NCBI GenBank assembly: GCA_963995525.1
Contig: OZ023217.1
Coordinates: 8,133,459-8,197,458 of the forward strand
Source of the DNA: Escarpia spicata
Taxonomy: Eukaryota; Annelida; Polychaeta; Sabellida; Siboglinidae
Length of the DNA stretch: 64,000 bases
Direction of reading: 5' to 3'
The notes beneath the pieces are model-generated. The model was not told the origin of the DNA and made no database searches. It saw nothing but the letters and a program-made list of their open reading frames with translations. Position numbers and translations under genes: made by a program. Shown one piece after another: positions 33,871 to 46,140 of the stretch (position 1 is its first letter; every line of letters starts with the position of its first letter).

Positions 33871-34240
33871 CAGGAACCAACTCATTCAATAGAAATGTAT
33901 CCATGGACAGCAACAACCAATTATCTCAATAGAAACATACCGACGAGCATGAGGAACCAATTATCTCAATAGAAACATACCGATGAGCATGAGGAACCAA
34001 TTATCTCAATAGAAACATACCGATGAGCATGAGGAACCAATTATCTCAATAGAAACATACCGATGAGCATGAGGAACCAATTATCTCAATAGAAACATAC
34101 CGATGAGCATGAGGAACCAATTATCTCAATAGAAACATACCGATGAGCATGAGGAACCAATTATTTTAATAGAAAAATGTAAAGGAAAACACGAAGTAAT
34201 TAATTAAATAGAAACGTGTCCATGAACACAATTAAGCAAC
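33871..34240. repeat. 40-bp minisatellite, 9 units with decayed edges
   Basis: The phrase ttatctcaatagaaacatac recurs exactly every 40 bases at 33921, 33961, 34001, 34041, 34081 and 34121. Units at 33881, 34161 and 34201 are diverged. The central units are almost identical and the edge units degenerate, as expected for unequal exchange. Confidence 0.96.
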
Positions 34241-36930
34241 CAGACACCGCTAATGGTAAGCAAGAGAGAAACCAGAGAAGGAATCCGACACCTGACACCC
34301 ATCTCGCAACTCAATCATATTGAACCGGAGACATCTACTACGACACGCCGCAGACATAGACAACGTGCTCATTGCTTCCTGGCCCAAACATCAGGGTTAT
34401 ACGTGAGAAAATGCAAGTAAAAGTAACTAATACAAAGTATCAAGGACACAGTAACAGTATGAACAGGAACATACATACATTGTCAGAGACAGGGCAACGG
34501 GGAAACGGGGCAAATGGACAGAAATTACCGGAGAGAAAGAATTATATTTTGTATATATTCTACTTATTATTATTATTATAAAAATACGTTTAAATGTGTT
34601 TAGTGGCGCGTGTACACCCAGTATGCTTACATTGGTTGATTAAAATGACAATATTTGGATTGATACAGATCAGTGAACCATGAAGGAAAAACTTACGACA
34701 GTTGATAACTGAGATAAAGTGATGTGAACCACGAGTAATGAAAGGTTAAAACGTCACGAGAAAGAACACAAATATGCTAGCAGTTAAAATTCAGTAACAA
34801 TATTTTAAATTACATTCCTAAGAAAATGTGTTATTGTATTTATGTAACTATAATCTAATGATACAAAGGGTGGTACTTCTGTGTCGTAATGTTTTGTTTT
34901 TGTAAAATATGCATTTTTTGTCCGTTACTCTTTTCCCTGTTTATTTGTTTAGATTACCAAGGCTAATATGATCCATGTCCTCCTAGATCAGTAAGGCTTA
35001 TTTAATTGGATAATGGAAAACATATTATTTGAAATATTAACTCGCACGTTTCACGTCCGTAAAGCGTAGACCACGTGTTAGTTCCATAACCTTAGTTCTT
35101 GTTTGAAAATTTGAACAGTTTGACGGACATACACAGATGCAGACACACACGCTGGCAAGCACGCACGCACGCACGCACACACGCACGCACGCATGCACAC
35201 AATACACGCACACAACACATGCGCACGCGCACATACACGCACACGAGAGACTAGGCATATTATCACGACATAAGCGCATATCTAATCTTTACTGCAATAC
35301 ATTCTTTGTGTAAAGATGTAGTAGATCTATATTTTCAATGCCACGGTGTTTACAATCGTCCTGGTTCTCCTGGCCATTGTGTTTGCAGTATTTCTGTCGA
35401 GACAGTTAGACGTCTAAATGCGCAATAGACTCCGCATGCAATCAAAAATACGACGCGTATTGGTCCTTCCATGAATTGGTAAATATGCCATTTACCAGTT
35501 CATGTTTATACTAATGGCCCTCAGTGAGATACTTTTAATTAGTTGCCTAATTACGATTGAACGTCGTATGACATTTCCGCTTCACGACTTCAATCGTCGT
35601 AAAGTAGATTAGTTAACTTTGTCGGCATGGTTAAGTTAATGTAATGACAGTTTGACATACAAATTCAACACTGTAACAAAGGGTAATTAACTAGCCAGAA
35701 TAGATGGCAGTGATTGTGTTACCAGGGATGGGGGTAAATAAATAGATACCATCAACGGCTGATCATTAATTTAATTATACACACTTTATATAATTTATGT
35801 CCATTGTAGACCAGCTCATTATGCACCATTTCGGCCCAGAAATGCAACAGAAAAATTCGACAGAATATCCGACAGCTTTATAATAATATTGCGGCGTCCA
35901 TGTTTATAAACTATTCCGTTCTGGTTGCTAAGGAGAAAGTCACATGATGGTTCCGAAAACACGTGCCCCCAAATCCCGCCCTTGTCTGCAAATCTCTTTG
36001 ACTTTGCTATACGACGCACAAGACAGTAATAACCATAATTAATGTGACATTTCTCTATCTGACGACGGAAAGGCTTTGGTAATCAGAAACAGTGATCCGT
36101 GGCGGTTATAACGACCAGTCTGGTACTCACGAACTAAGGGCAGTGTCTCCGTTGAGTACGATACATAATGCCAAATGTAGAGTGATCGCTACTGTTTCTG
36201 TTACTTAACGAAAGCGTCTCATGTCCAATATAAAGGACACATCCATTGGCACCTACGGTTTGTTCCTTGTCTGTCGCGTGAGCTGTTAGTGTAATATTAA
36301 TATTCCAATATAATTTGTGATGCTATAAGTGATCGCTTGAAACTGGATATATTCTTATGTGCATCTGATTACCGGTCTGCAGTGGAGGATTATTCAAACC
36401 ACACAAATTCGTTTATGAGAAACTCAACATAAACAAAATGTTCTTCTCCAATCATTGCAAGTTTACGCCGAAATCTGTTTTCATGCATAGCGAATCAGTT
36501 CTGCTTAAACTGCCAAACTAACTGCAACAATTAAATCTGTCAAATATGTCGGTGGAAATGGGAAAAACTACAAAAACCACCGAAATGTACTGCCTCAACT
36601 TGAGTGTCATGAATATCAGAAGGATTTAATAATCTCACTGCATGTCCGATATGGGTGACGAAGTGATTGGCTGGCGACCGTAAACACCTTGTCGCATTTC
36701 GTTCGCCGCGGTTCCACGGGGCGACGTGACGAGATTTACAAGTAGGTCACCCATGACCGCCTGGGATTGCGAGCTTTCTGACGACAATTGCTGTGTTTTG
36801 CCAATACGCAACGCCAAACATTATCGTCCAATGGAGCGTGCGTGTCAACAGGGACAAAACTGAGAGGTTGCACCTGGGTATTCGGGGATGACGGGTGTTA
36901 TCGCCATACTGAGGACACACGATGTTAACG
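34241..36930. other. unassigned region with small simple repeats
   Basis: Contains a TTATTATTATTATTA tract at about 34562-34580 (possibly a LINE tail without identifiable coding sequence), and a CA/CG-rich microsatellite at about 35135-35245. No gene, RNA or complete mobile element was recognised. Open frames up to 102 codons (36747-37055 minus) have no motif. Confidence 0.5.
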
Positions 36931-36939
36931 GGGAACAAA

Positions 36940-37465
36940 AGGCATCTGTTTGGGCGTATACCTCGTGTGGTACTTAAAGCTCTTCGTTTCTCACCATCAC
37001 TGCCCCTACTTAAACTGTTACACTGGTTTCCAGTTGCATATCGAATACAATTCAAATTCCACTATCACATGCAGTGCCCTTCCTACACAACACCCCATCC
37101 TATTTGGTTATCGCCTTCGTTTTTCCGATATCCCCAGGAATCTTAGATCATCTGTTTCACAACTTTTTGTTCACAAAACTTACATTGGCAAACTTGCTTT
37201 TTCTGTTGCTGTATCCACAATCTGGAATACACTCCCTATCACTTTAAAATCATCTGAAACAATAGCTACTTTTCATAAAAAATCAAGACTTATTTATTTA
37301 TTTGAAATCGCATTCCCACCCGAACCTTCGGCGGTCCCTTGCTCTATACTAATGATGACTCTTGCTTGTTTACGATTTTGCCCGATGATTCTTGTACGTC
37401 GCGTCTCTGATCTCAGATTCCTGGGGATATTGGCGCTCTAGAAGTATATTGTTATTATTATTAAA
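36940..37465 (+). pseudogene. L2/CR1-like LINE, extreme 3' end
   Basis: The two frames together give LLKLLHWFPVAYRIQFKFHY, RSSVSQLFVHKTYIGKLAFS and VSTIWNTLPITLKSSETIAT, then FHKKSRLIYLFEIAFPPEP: the C-terminus of an L2/CR1-clade ORF2. The reverse-transcriptase catalytic part is missing (5' truncation near 36940). The tail is ggcgctctagaagtatattg followed by TTATTATTATTA at about 37450-37465. Same clade as 12345-13300, but a different part of the protein, joined across one frameshift. Confidence 0.78.
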
Positions 37466-37856
37466 AGAGTTAATAAAAACTAACAATTGTATCACTTGAC
37501 AACTACAATCAAGAATATAATGCCAGCATTTTATTCAAATAAACTTGTTGAAGACACATGATTTAAATTGCACTAACAGCATCATTCTGATAGAAAACCT
37601 GATGTCATCAATGCCAATTTGCCAAACTTCTTCAGTCGCTAAACTGAGATTTTTTATATTGTTCTAATTTGCATCGTTTAATTTGTTTTGGCTCCGTAAC
37701 CATTAAAATATGACGTCCACGGGGTACACTGTATGACATTATAACAGTTATTACAAGTATATCCCTGACTCGAACCAACATATGAGCTGGCATATTCATA
37801 TATACAATACACATCGAGGAAACAGGGACATTCAACGCGTCACCGCAGCTTCAAGG
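37466..37856. other. unassigned sequence
   Basis: AT-rich, no recognisable feature. Confidence 0.5.
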
Positions 37857-38133
37857 TTAAAGGCCATATCCTGGGATAAAATGTGCTATGTCCCTTAATA
37901 ACAAATGGTTGATACCCTTTCAAATTATGATATTGCCAAAATGTTTAAATATCGTATATGAACATACGACATAAAAAGAGCCTTTAAATTTGCCATTTTA
38001 CGGAAACTCCCGAGCGATGCCGGGTTTGCATTTGATGCCGAAACGTGACGTCAGTCGTGGTTCCGCCGTGAGTTAGTGCAGCGGCTTCACTCCTGCGGCC
38101 CTGCACAGTCGCGCGGTAAACAAATCGATACAA

Positions 38134-38409
38134 ATGGCGGCTTACTCGAGTAGTTCAGAGAGCGATATCAATTTTGACGCGGATCACGAAACGTTTGATC
38201 ATATATATTTCGGTGACAGTGAGGATGACATTGCCGAGATCGACAATGTTGATGTTAGTCAGCACGTTGTGGCACCATATAGACACGAACCAGTGAAGAA
38301 GCTCCGACAACTGACCGGGCCCACTTGCGCAGATTCGCCGGTAACCGATTCGCCCCTGTTGTGTTCTTCGAAGGAACGACATATTTCTTTACATCTGACT
38401 TACGCCTGA
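38134..38409 (+). pseudogene. acidic N-terminus of a transposon-borne protein (plus strand)
   Basis: A 91-codon frame begins ATGGCGGCTTAC, with MAAYSSSSESDINF and a long Asp/Glu-rich run (FGDSEDDIAEIDNVDVS), then VVAPYRHEPVKKL. Many invertebrate proteins annotated as 'P2X7-like' begin with a similar Ser-rich, acidic start and a PYxFEP motif, but I cannot confirm this. The 3' part overlaps the THAP frame on the other strand and is likely beyond an internal deletion point. Confidence 0.45.
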
Positions 38410-38722
38410 AACCCATCTTCCATTGTACGAAGCCTTCGAAGTTGTCAGGCGCAACGAAATGCGAACCACAAATAATGCTAGTTGCCGTAGCATGCGTCCA
38501 GTCGGTCCTGCCGTTTCAAACAAAACGTTCCCATTTCTGCCGAGTAACTGGCTCTTTGGGAAATTCGTGCACAGAATGGCCAGTCAGATTCGAATTGGTG
38601 CAGTTTCCAACAACACATTTGTTCACAATTTTTATATGTGAACGAATGTATACCAGTTCAAACATCCACCAAAGAAATCCAGCCGCCGAGAACGCTTGCG
38701 ATCCCGGGAATGTTTTCCACAA
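38290..38722 (-). pseudogene. THAP zinc-finger domain, one nonsense codon
   Basis: On the minus strand, VNKCVVGNCTNSNLTGHSVH followed by EFPKEPVTRQKWERFV, then a TGA, then NGRTDWTHATATSIICGSHF, all in one frame. This is the C2CH THAP signature: CxxxxC near the start, the invariant W of KWERFV, and CxxHF about 30 residues later. The single stop can be explained by a CGA to TGA change. The frame then runs on to about 38290 as a basic linker. THAP domains bind DNA and are found in several transposase families. The domain sits inside the TTAA-flanked element and starts next to its right end. Confidence 0.82.
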
Positions 38723-39104
38723 CTGACGTCACGATTCTGCACCTCGCGGCATTTCCGGAAAACAAACTTTTCGAAGCCTGCACCAAGACAGGTCCCGTTT
38801 AATGTCAATTTTAGAAATGTTTCAGCAAACGTGTGGTTTCGGGGTTGTCATTATAGTGCAGAACACATATGCACATGCATATTTTTATACTTATTAGCAA
38901 TTGTTTTCTCCCAGGATATGGCCTTTAAAGAAGCTCAAGACGCTTATCGGTGAAGAATCCGGGGTGTGTCTCAATATGTCAGCCGGCGGGAACTGTAAGC
39001 TTTCACTAGAATCTCCCACTTTGAAAACAAATTCTGAGTAAGCCATAGGCGTTTATTGTTGATTGTAGTTGCAAATGGTTAGATTGACTAAGATATGATA
39101 ACGT

Positions 39105-41439
39105 AAGAACACTACTAAGACTGAACAGATACAAGAACTGGAGGAAGAACTTAGGGAAACCAGGTTGGTATGGGATGTAATTGGGATCGGAGAAGTCAGA
39201 AGAAGAGAGGAATGCTTCACTACCTTACAAAGCGGCCACCTGCTATACCATTCCACGGCGAACAACGGGCAGCAGGAGAAGGCTTTCTCTTAAACAAGAA
39301 ATGGAGATACAGCATAGTGAGGGTTAACAACATCAGCCCCAGAGAAGCAGAACTTGTTCTATTTATAAGAAAGCGCTATAAACTGAATATAATACAAGTA
39401 TATGCCCCAACAACAGCATACTCAGAGGAACACACAAACAACTTCTACCACGACGTGGATGACACCTTCAAAAAGGCAACCCACTACACGATAGTGATGG
39501 GAGACTTTAATGCGCAAATAGGAAAACGAACAAACATTTCGGAAACGGCAACAGGCAAATTTGGCCTAGGTGTGAGAAACAAAAGCGTCGACACCTTTGT
39601 AGAATGAGCAACATCAAGAAAGTACAAAATCATGAATACCATGTTCCAGAAGAAAGCAGGGAGGAGATGAACGTGGAAATTCCAACTCGAACTGCGAAAT
39701 CGATTCGAGACATTGCAAGAACTAGACGACATCGATACAATGACTAAACATCACTGAGATGATCCAACAAAGACAAGTGTAACCAAAGCAAACAACAGGC
39801 ATGTACTGGAGAGAATACCGTCACCGACATTAGCACTAATGAAGAAACGACGATAAATGGTGGATAACGGCGACCGTAAAAACAAATAGAGTACGCAGAA
39901 ATATGCAAGACCATCAAAAAGAAAGCGAAGGAGGACATCAGGAAGTACAAACAAGAGATCATACGAGAAACGAGTATGGCATCAAGGAACCTGAAAAAAG
40001 CCGGAAGAACACAGGCACTGGGACGAGACAGATTGATTACATTTCTAGACAAGCAGGGTAGAGAAATACAAGACCAACTTATGATCATGAAACGAATATA
40101 GGAATTCTACACCGAGCTATACGACAGTGAACAGAGTACCATAATTCACACCGACCCGAAAGATGTACCAGAGATAACACCATGAGAGGTGGAAGCAGCG
40201 CTAAGAGATATGAACAGTGTAGACATCAGGCAACGACTATGTAAACATTGAAACATTAAAAGGAGAAGAAGATACCATCTCAAAGACACTGGCTAAGCTG
40301 TATACTAAATGCTTATCAGAAAGACGAATACCTACAGCATCAAAGAACGCAAAGATAATCTTCAAGAATGGAAATAAGAAAGACTTAAAGAGTTACAGAT
40401 CGATGTGTCTGTTATCAAACATCTACAAATTACTCACAAAGATACTAACGAATAGGCTAGAGAAGACACACGACATAAAAAACTCAAACAATACTGACCT
40501 CCCTTCAAGAACAGGGGATAGCAGACGTGTACATCGAACTCCTGGTGACAGTCCACCTACACAAAAAGAACAACAAGATCAATAGCAAGAGAGGAGTACG
40601 ACAGGGTGACACCAAAACACCCAAGCTGTTTACGGCAACACTCGATAGTATATTCTGAAGACTGACCTGGGAAAGCAGAGGTTTGACGATAGACGGAAAA
40701 TATCTCAGTCATATTCGCTTTGCCGAGGACATACTCATATGCGCTATTACATCGCAAGAACTGCAAAATGCTGCAGGAGCTAGCTGATGAAAGTAAAAAA
40801 GAAGTTCTGAAGATGAACATTTCGAAAACAAAAGTGATGCTAGAAAATTACACACCAATATATCTCAACACCACTCAGATAGAGAACGTTGAAAGCTACG
40901 TCTATCTGGGACAGCGATACAGTATCAGAGGCAAAAACGAAGACAAGAAGATTCAAAAAAGAATCACGGCCGGCTGGATTGCATTCACCAAACACCGCGA
41001 CACCTTCCATGGTAACTTTGGAACCGGCTTGAAGAGATAAGTCTACAACTCATGCGTACTTTCAGCGGTGACATACGGCGCGGAAACAAAGATGGAAAGA
41101 AGTGTATTAAACATCGCATATCGGGGGAGAAAAACAAACATCTGGGTAAGAGAGAAAACAAAGGTCATACACGTGATAGAACAAATGAGAAGACAGAAGT
41201 GGACCTGGGCAGGGCCCATCAGCAGACTACGAGATAACCGATGGACATCGCGTATCACAACCTGGATACCTTATGAAAGGAAACGATCTAGAGGAAGACC
41301 GGCGAGACGGTGGAGAGACGAACTAGACGAGTACTGGAAGGGCACCATCTAGCAGAGGATAGCGCAAGACAGGCAGATTTGGAAACGATATGCTGAGGCC
41401 TTGCCCAACCACGGGACACTGCGGCTGCACAATGATGAC

Positions 41440-41500
<61 letters not shown>
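39105..41500 (+). pseudogene. RTE-like LINE with internal deletion and (GAT)n tail
   Basis: An apurinic-type endonuclease domain comes first (39105-39610): IIQVYAPTTAYSEE, IVMGDFNAQIGKR and GKFGLGVRNKS. Reverse transcriptase fragments follow: YRSMCLLSNIYKLLTKILTN at about 40390, RGVRQGD at about 40590, and HIRFAEDILICAI at about 40710-40745. In the last of these the catalytic FADD has become FAED. RT motif A (F-DYEKAFDS-type) is missing between about 40480 and 40505, where the frame jumps, so a deletion removed it. The C-terminus has MRRQKWTWAGPISRLRDNRW, RGRPARRWRDELD and QRIAQDRQIWKRYAEAL. The 3' tail is a (GAT)n microsatellite at 41431-41500. Several in-frame stops (39605, 41350) and frameshifts; inactive. 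Confidence 0.85.
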
Positions 41501-41501
<1 letters not shown>

Positions 41502-42540
41502 AATGCGGCCCTGTCCGTTCCGTTGCCTAGAATCATCCTCTCTAGCTAGTGGTAATTCCATTAGCAGGACGTTCTATGAAGAAGTTGTACGTTGCCCCAC
41601 TTTGTTGTGGCTGCAAGGCGCTCGCATGTACCTCAACGACCAGGTCTGCAGTTTGTTTCGCCTGCAACCACTGAAGCTGTGTTTACGATTTGTTTCTTAT
41701 TCAATGGGGATGTTTCCAGGGTTAAACGTTCAAATTGCGAACACTGCTCTGAGCTTATTAAACACAATCTATATAGGCAGTATACCTTCTATATATGGAT
41801 ATCGTATTTATAAATATTAAACATGAGAAACATACAAGGCCGGTTTAATTATATATTTTTATTTTATTATTTAACGCAAAACCCTGGTTGAGAAAGTTAT
41901 TTTCGAGTAAATAATGTCTCATGACGTCATCGGAGTTATTAATCCGCAACCATATCGGTGCGGCTCGTCGCAAAACAAGATACACCAGTTTAAAGAACTG
42001 AACATAACTACCTGACATGATCAGCGTTCTTTTATGTGACATACTGCATACGGCGGTTCTTACAAATGCGCCTACTTTCAAGCCTGCCATAAACGGTAGC
42101 ACTTAGTAACAAACATCGGTTCCGGCATCTACATTTATCTGACATTTGACATGATTTATTCGAATAGACATTCCAAGAGGCCATTTATTTGTAACATACG
42201 AGCAATAAATGTAGTCAAATGTTATAAAGTGTGTATTGTAGTTGCACATTAAACATGTTTATCATTTACGCCTACTTAGTCGATTTGTCATACTTGTGCA
42301 ACTGTGAAAACTCTTCATAAGGATTATAAAAGTAAAGAATCGTCGCGTGGAACTACAAGAGGCAGTGAATGAATTCGTGTGTTTCCTTGGAAGGTTTAAG
42401 TGTTTGCCGTCCAGAGTACCAGACAACCAGGCACGTACGACACTTATGATCTGGTCGAAATGGTGGAGACTTTAGTAATTGTTTAACGTTGAGCATGCTG
42501 ATCAAAGTAAGTCATGTTGTCCCCATCCAGCAAGGGATCT
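41501..42540. other. unassigned sequence
   Basis: Nothing recognised. A 139-codon plus frame at 41401-41820 is open only because it begins inside the (GAT)n tail. Confidence 0.5.
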
Positions 42541-42549
42541 AAGGTTGAA

Positions 42550-42965
42550 GACGAAGAAGAAGAAGAAGAAAGACGAAGAACAACAACACAAACAACAACA
42601 ACACAAACAACAACAACACAACAAGAAGAATAACAAGAACAAGGACAGTAAATATCAAAAAGACGACGACAACAATAAACAACAATGAACAACAACAATA
42701 AATAGAACAACGACAACAAGAAGAGTAAACAACAAACAACAACATCGATAAATAGAACAACGACAACAACAACAAAGAACAACAACGATAAATAGAACAA
42801 CGACAACAACAAGAATAAACAACAAAGAACAACAACGATAAATAGAACAACGACAACAACAACAAAGAACAACAACGATAAATAGAACAACGACAACAAC
42901 AAGAATAAACAACAAACAACAACAACGATAAATAGAACAACGACAACAACAAGAATAAACAAAAT
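42550..42965. repeat. ACA/AAC-rich minisatellite with alternating 40/50-bp spacing
   Basis: An initial GAAGAA/CAACAA-rich segment (42550-42690) leads into units marked by gataaatagaacaacgac. The marks at 42747, 42787, 42837, 42877 and 42927 are spaced 40, 50, 40 and 50, so the true repeat is a 90-bp two-part unit. Open frames are artefacts. Confidence 0.92.
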
Positions 42966-43440
42966 ACGATGTCGCAAAAGTAGGCGATTAAGCTTCAGTA
43001 ATTTGTTGACCAGCGAAACCATTCAGTACTCACCCGTCACACATAGTTAATCTGTGATCCCGTCTTCATTCGATTGTTGTCTATAGCATTCTCATTTGCC
43101 GTACGAATGAACCCTTCCTGACACTGATAAACTATCGGCCTTTTCACGTAAGATCGGATGCTCCGAACGAATTAGCGAATGGCATCAGCGTTGGATCGTC
43201 AGCCCACACTCTGTCAGTACAGGCGCGGTATGTGTTTTCCTAATACCATTTCTAACACCGGCTTAGCGCGCTCGTACGGAGTTGCACTTAGTGTGATGCG
43301 GCTGGTCTGTCCACTTTAATATATATATAGTCGCTGCGTTAGCCAACGTGCGCATATAATCACGTGTCTGCTGTCGAAATAATTACTAGCAGAAATTAAT
43401 TGTGTTCTCCGACCTATTAACAGCCAAGCTCGGTCAATAT
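42966..43440. other. unassigned sequence
   Basis: No open frame, repeat or RNA-like feature recognised. Confidence 0.5.
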
Positions 43441-43449
43441 AGGGTGCGG

Positions 43450-43710
43450 TAGCATAGTGAAAGAAACTAGGCGAGAGAACAAGAGTTTACATTATCTTGC
43501 TGCTGTTTCGAAGCTAGGGCAATATCGGCCACCCCACGTTGTTCCAGTTCATTCAGCTGTATGAGTGAGTACCTGGTCATAGACATAAGTGGGTAGTTGT
43601 TTACGATTAGTCTTTGCGCAGTTATTGCAGCGTGGCTGAATATTTCACATATAAGTTGAGCTGGTGCTCGAATGAACTGGTCTGGAAGGTGTGCCATGCA
43701 GTGAACATCC
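43450..43710 (+). mobile_element. tRNA-derived SINE, decayed copy
   Basis: A degenerate tRNA-like head (ggtgcggtagcatagtg; the B box is eroded to tgtttcgaagctag) is followed by the family's central block. That block reads ccagttcattcagctgtatg then agtgagtacctggtcataga, then cagttattgcagcgtggctg. The same block occurs at 55.1, 56.6, 59.3 and 60.2 kb. Confidence 0.8.
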
Positions 43711-44640
43711 TAAGTACTTGATACCGCAACAACCGCACTACGGGAAAAGTTATCTTTATCTTGCTTTAAATCACGGATGTTGCGGTGCACTCTGGTTACC
43801 TGGTGGCAACGGAAGAGCCACACAAAATGGTCCTAAATTACAACTCGAGTATCCAAACAGATACCAATATGCAATAGTGCCGACTGCCAGAGTAACAGTA
43901 TCACTACGTGCAGCATGTCATGTCTGCGCATAACAAGACCGTGTGTATACAAATTCCACTGCGATTGCAGTGCGAGTAGGCCTGTGTTTAAATATAAAAT
44001 ATTCACAGATATCTTACAGGGGAGCGTTGGCCTGACACGCTCACTAGTTTTTGGACTACCGATAAAGCGAACGCTTCCAAGTGTAATCTGGAGGGTGTAG
44101 CTTTGCGTGGCAATGTGGTTTAATAAACTATTCACTACAAAGGGAACGCCGACGTGGCTAACAAATATAAGGCACTTACACAAGTATGATCAACTGTATA
44201 GCGTAGCCGAGTTTTTTCCGACCCATGAATCCCGCTCGTTCACTGACGGAATAGAGCGGCGATATCGCGGTGCCGCTTCGTCATCCAGTTATAGTAAATG
44301 TTTATGTGATATCTATAAACAATAACGGAACGACTCCAGAAAGTGGCGCCCGGAGATGACTCAGATGTGGGTGCGGTTTATCCCTGACACAAATCTGACA
44401 GCTCCTTGATATTAAAACTGGCAGCGTTTAAACGGCTACACGTAGCGGCCTTAGGTTTCAGAATTATAGATCGTTCACGCTGCTATTCTTTCTGTTTCCT
44501 GTAAACTGGGACACCATGTTTGACATTAATCTGTTAATAAACTTGTTACTTATTACATATTTTAGTATTGGATGTTTTCTCCGAATAGTTTCATTAACAG
44601 AAACGCGCTCAGAACGTTAAACGAACGTTCTTTTAAATCG
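43711..44640. other. unassigned sequence
   Basis: No recognisable gene or repeat. Short frames up to 116 codons (43833-44183 minus) show no motif. Confidence 0.5.
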
Positions 44641-44662
44641 CGAGTTCTACCAATAATGCACT

Positions 44663-44930
44663 GTTCGTGCGTGTGTGCGCGCGTGCGTGCGTGCGTATGA
44701 GTGTGTACGTGTGCGTGTGTTAATGCTTGTGAATGGGTGCATGCTGGGTATGCATGCCTGTGCAAGTGCGAGCACGCGTGCATGGGTTTGTGCATGTGTG
44801 TATGTGGGCGTTTATGTGCGTTCGTGCGCTTGTACGTGCGAGCGTGCGTGCGTGTGAGCGGGCGGGCGGGCGTTCGCATGCGCGCGTGAGTGCCTCTGCG
44901 GACGTGTGTGACTCCGCATGTGCTCACTCT
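44663..44930. repeat. GT/GC-rich degenerate microsatellite
   Basis: gtgcgtgcgtgcgtatg and related alternating purine-pyrimidine runs, similar in type to 14340-14590. Confidence 0.92.
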
Positions 44931-45689
44931 ATCTGAATGAAATGTAGTGTTTAGGCTCGCAATGAAATAAGACAGGGGGTTGGTGATCAAATAAGTGGTT
45001 TGGTAGTAAACCACCATTACGCTACGTGCTCCGAGGAACTAAAGACATAATAAAACGAGGCATTCACACACAGCCTAAACCTGGTCGGTCCACCAGTATA
45101 ACTCGCTTTAGAGCAAATACTTGTGCGAATAAGTAAAACGTGCGCGTGAATGTTAAATAGTTCCTTGAGGCACCTGCAGTTTCTAGACAAGTGTGACATA
45201 ATCGCACTAAAGTTGGATATAAAGAAACCATTCGTGTAAATGGCCCTTAATTTATCGAACATCTCATAAACTAATCACCTGCATACCATTTGGTATTCAA
45301 CAGTCGCACAATAACTGCATTAGACTTGTATGGTACAAATTGCATGAGTGCAGATAATATAACTTTCGTTTGTGAAGAAAGGTGATATAAATTGACTTTA
45401 CTTGCATAAACAGGCTCATCTGTCAAATACCAACAGAGTGAACTCGGTGTGAAAATGTAACATCTTCAACGGAAAGTTTCGCAAACGCATTGATTTTCGC
45501 TACGCATCGCTGACTCGACACACGCCAATGACTGGCAGCCCTTGCATGTCTTACGCAATACCCTTACGTAAAACTCGACAACAGACTTGCCTAGGCATAG
45601 AAAGACAAGTTCCGTGTCCACTGACGACGACCAGCTGGCACTCTGGATATTATAACTTTTGACTCCGCGGTTTTAGACAAGAAATCTGT
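44931..45689. other. unassigned sequence
   Basis: Nothing recognised. The right part leads into the ORF1 fragment. Confidence 0.5.
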
Positions 45690-46140
45690 GTGTTCCCAGG
45701 CGAACTATCTGACCAAATTCGAATACTTCACGTTACATTAAAGAAACCACAAACTCAGCTAGAGGAAAAGGACAAGGAGATTCAAAGCCTGGAGGATAAA
45801 ATTGCCAATCTGGAAGTGCAAACAGATGCAGGTGGTCTGTGGAAAATAATCAAGGGGAAGACTTGGAGGAAAAGGTGATGACACTCTTCAATGAACACAT
45901 GAACATTTCTCCTCCCATTGATGTCTGCGACATAGAAAGAGTTCACATAATTGGGCGAACTTTAGACAACAAAGCCAGACCGCGACAAGTGATCGTACGT
46001 TTCCGCAGCGAGAGAACGCGCGACGTAATAAGATGACGTGCAGAAGTACAGCTGCACCTAAACATCCTGTATAAAACATTGTGGAATGTGGAAAGAATGC
46101 TTCGATTAGAAACATACTTCACTTGAGCATCAACACATAT
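45690..46140 (+). pseudogene. L1-like LINE ORF1 fragment
   Basis: A coiled-coil segment (LEEKDKEIQSLEDKIANLEV) is followed, after a deletion/frameshift at about 45840, by ENNQGEDLEEKVMTLFNEHM, CDIERVHIIGR and RPRQVIVRFRSERTRDVIR. That order is the RNA-recognition region of L1-type ORF1 proteins (E/DIERxHRxG, then PRxIIVRF, then RD). A TGA follows DVIR, after which the reading continues weakly to about 46135. The 'YSRRNN' stretch normally between coil and RRM is missing. The 200-N gap lies 160 bp downstream, so whether ORF2 followed cannot be seen. Confidence 0.75.

Larger units (their letters stand above)
37861..38924. mobile_element. 1,064-bp DNA transposon with 16-bp TIRs and TTAA flanks
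   Basis: The left end aggccatatcctggga and the right end tcccaggatatggcct are perfect 16-bp inverted repeats. Each is flanked by TTAA (37857-37860 and 38925-38928), so the target duplication is TTAA, or TTAAA-like if one more base is shared. The inner flanks both contain a TGACGTCA (CRE-like) site, at about 38047 on the left and 38724 on the right. The left half opens a gene on the plus strand and the right half opens a THAP-domain gene on the minus strand, so the two converge. At 1.06 kb it looks like an internally deleted copy of a larger element. The superfamily is uncertain: the TTAA target suggests piggyBac, while the THAP domain suggests P or ISL2EU. Confidence 0.88.

Noticed and set aside
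33871..34240. Regular 40-bp array as a possible CRISPR
   Set aside because: There are no unique spacers; the whole 40-bp unit repeats, and the genome is animal nuclear DNA.
41401..41820. Poly-Asp protein over the GAT repeat
   Set aside because: It is the 3' tail of the RTE-like LINE read through into flanking DNA.
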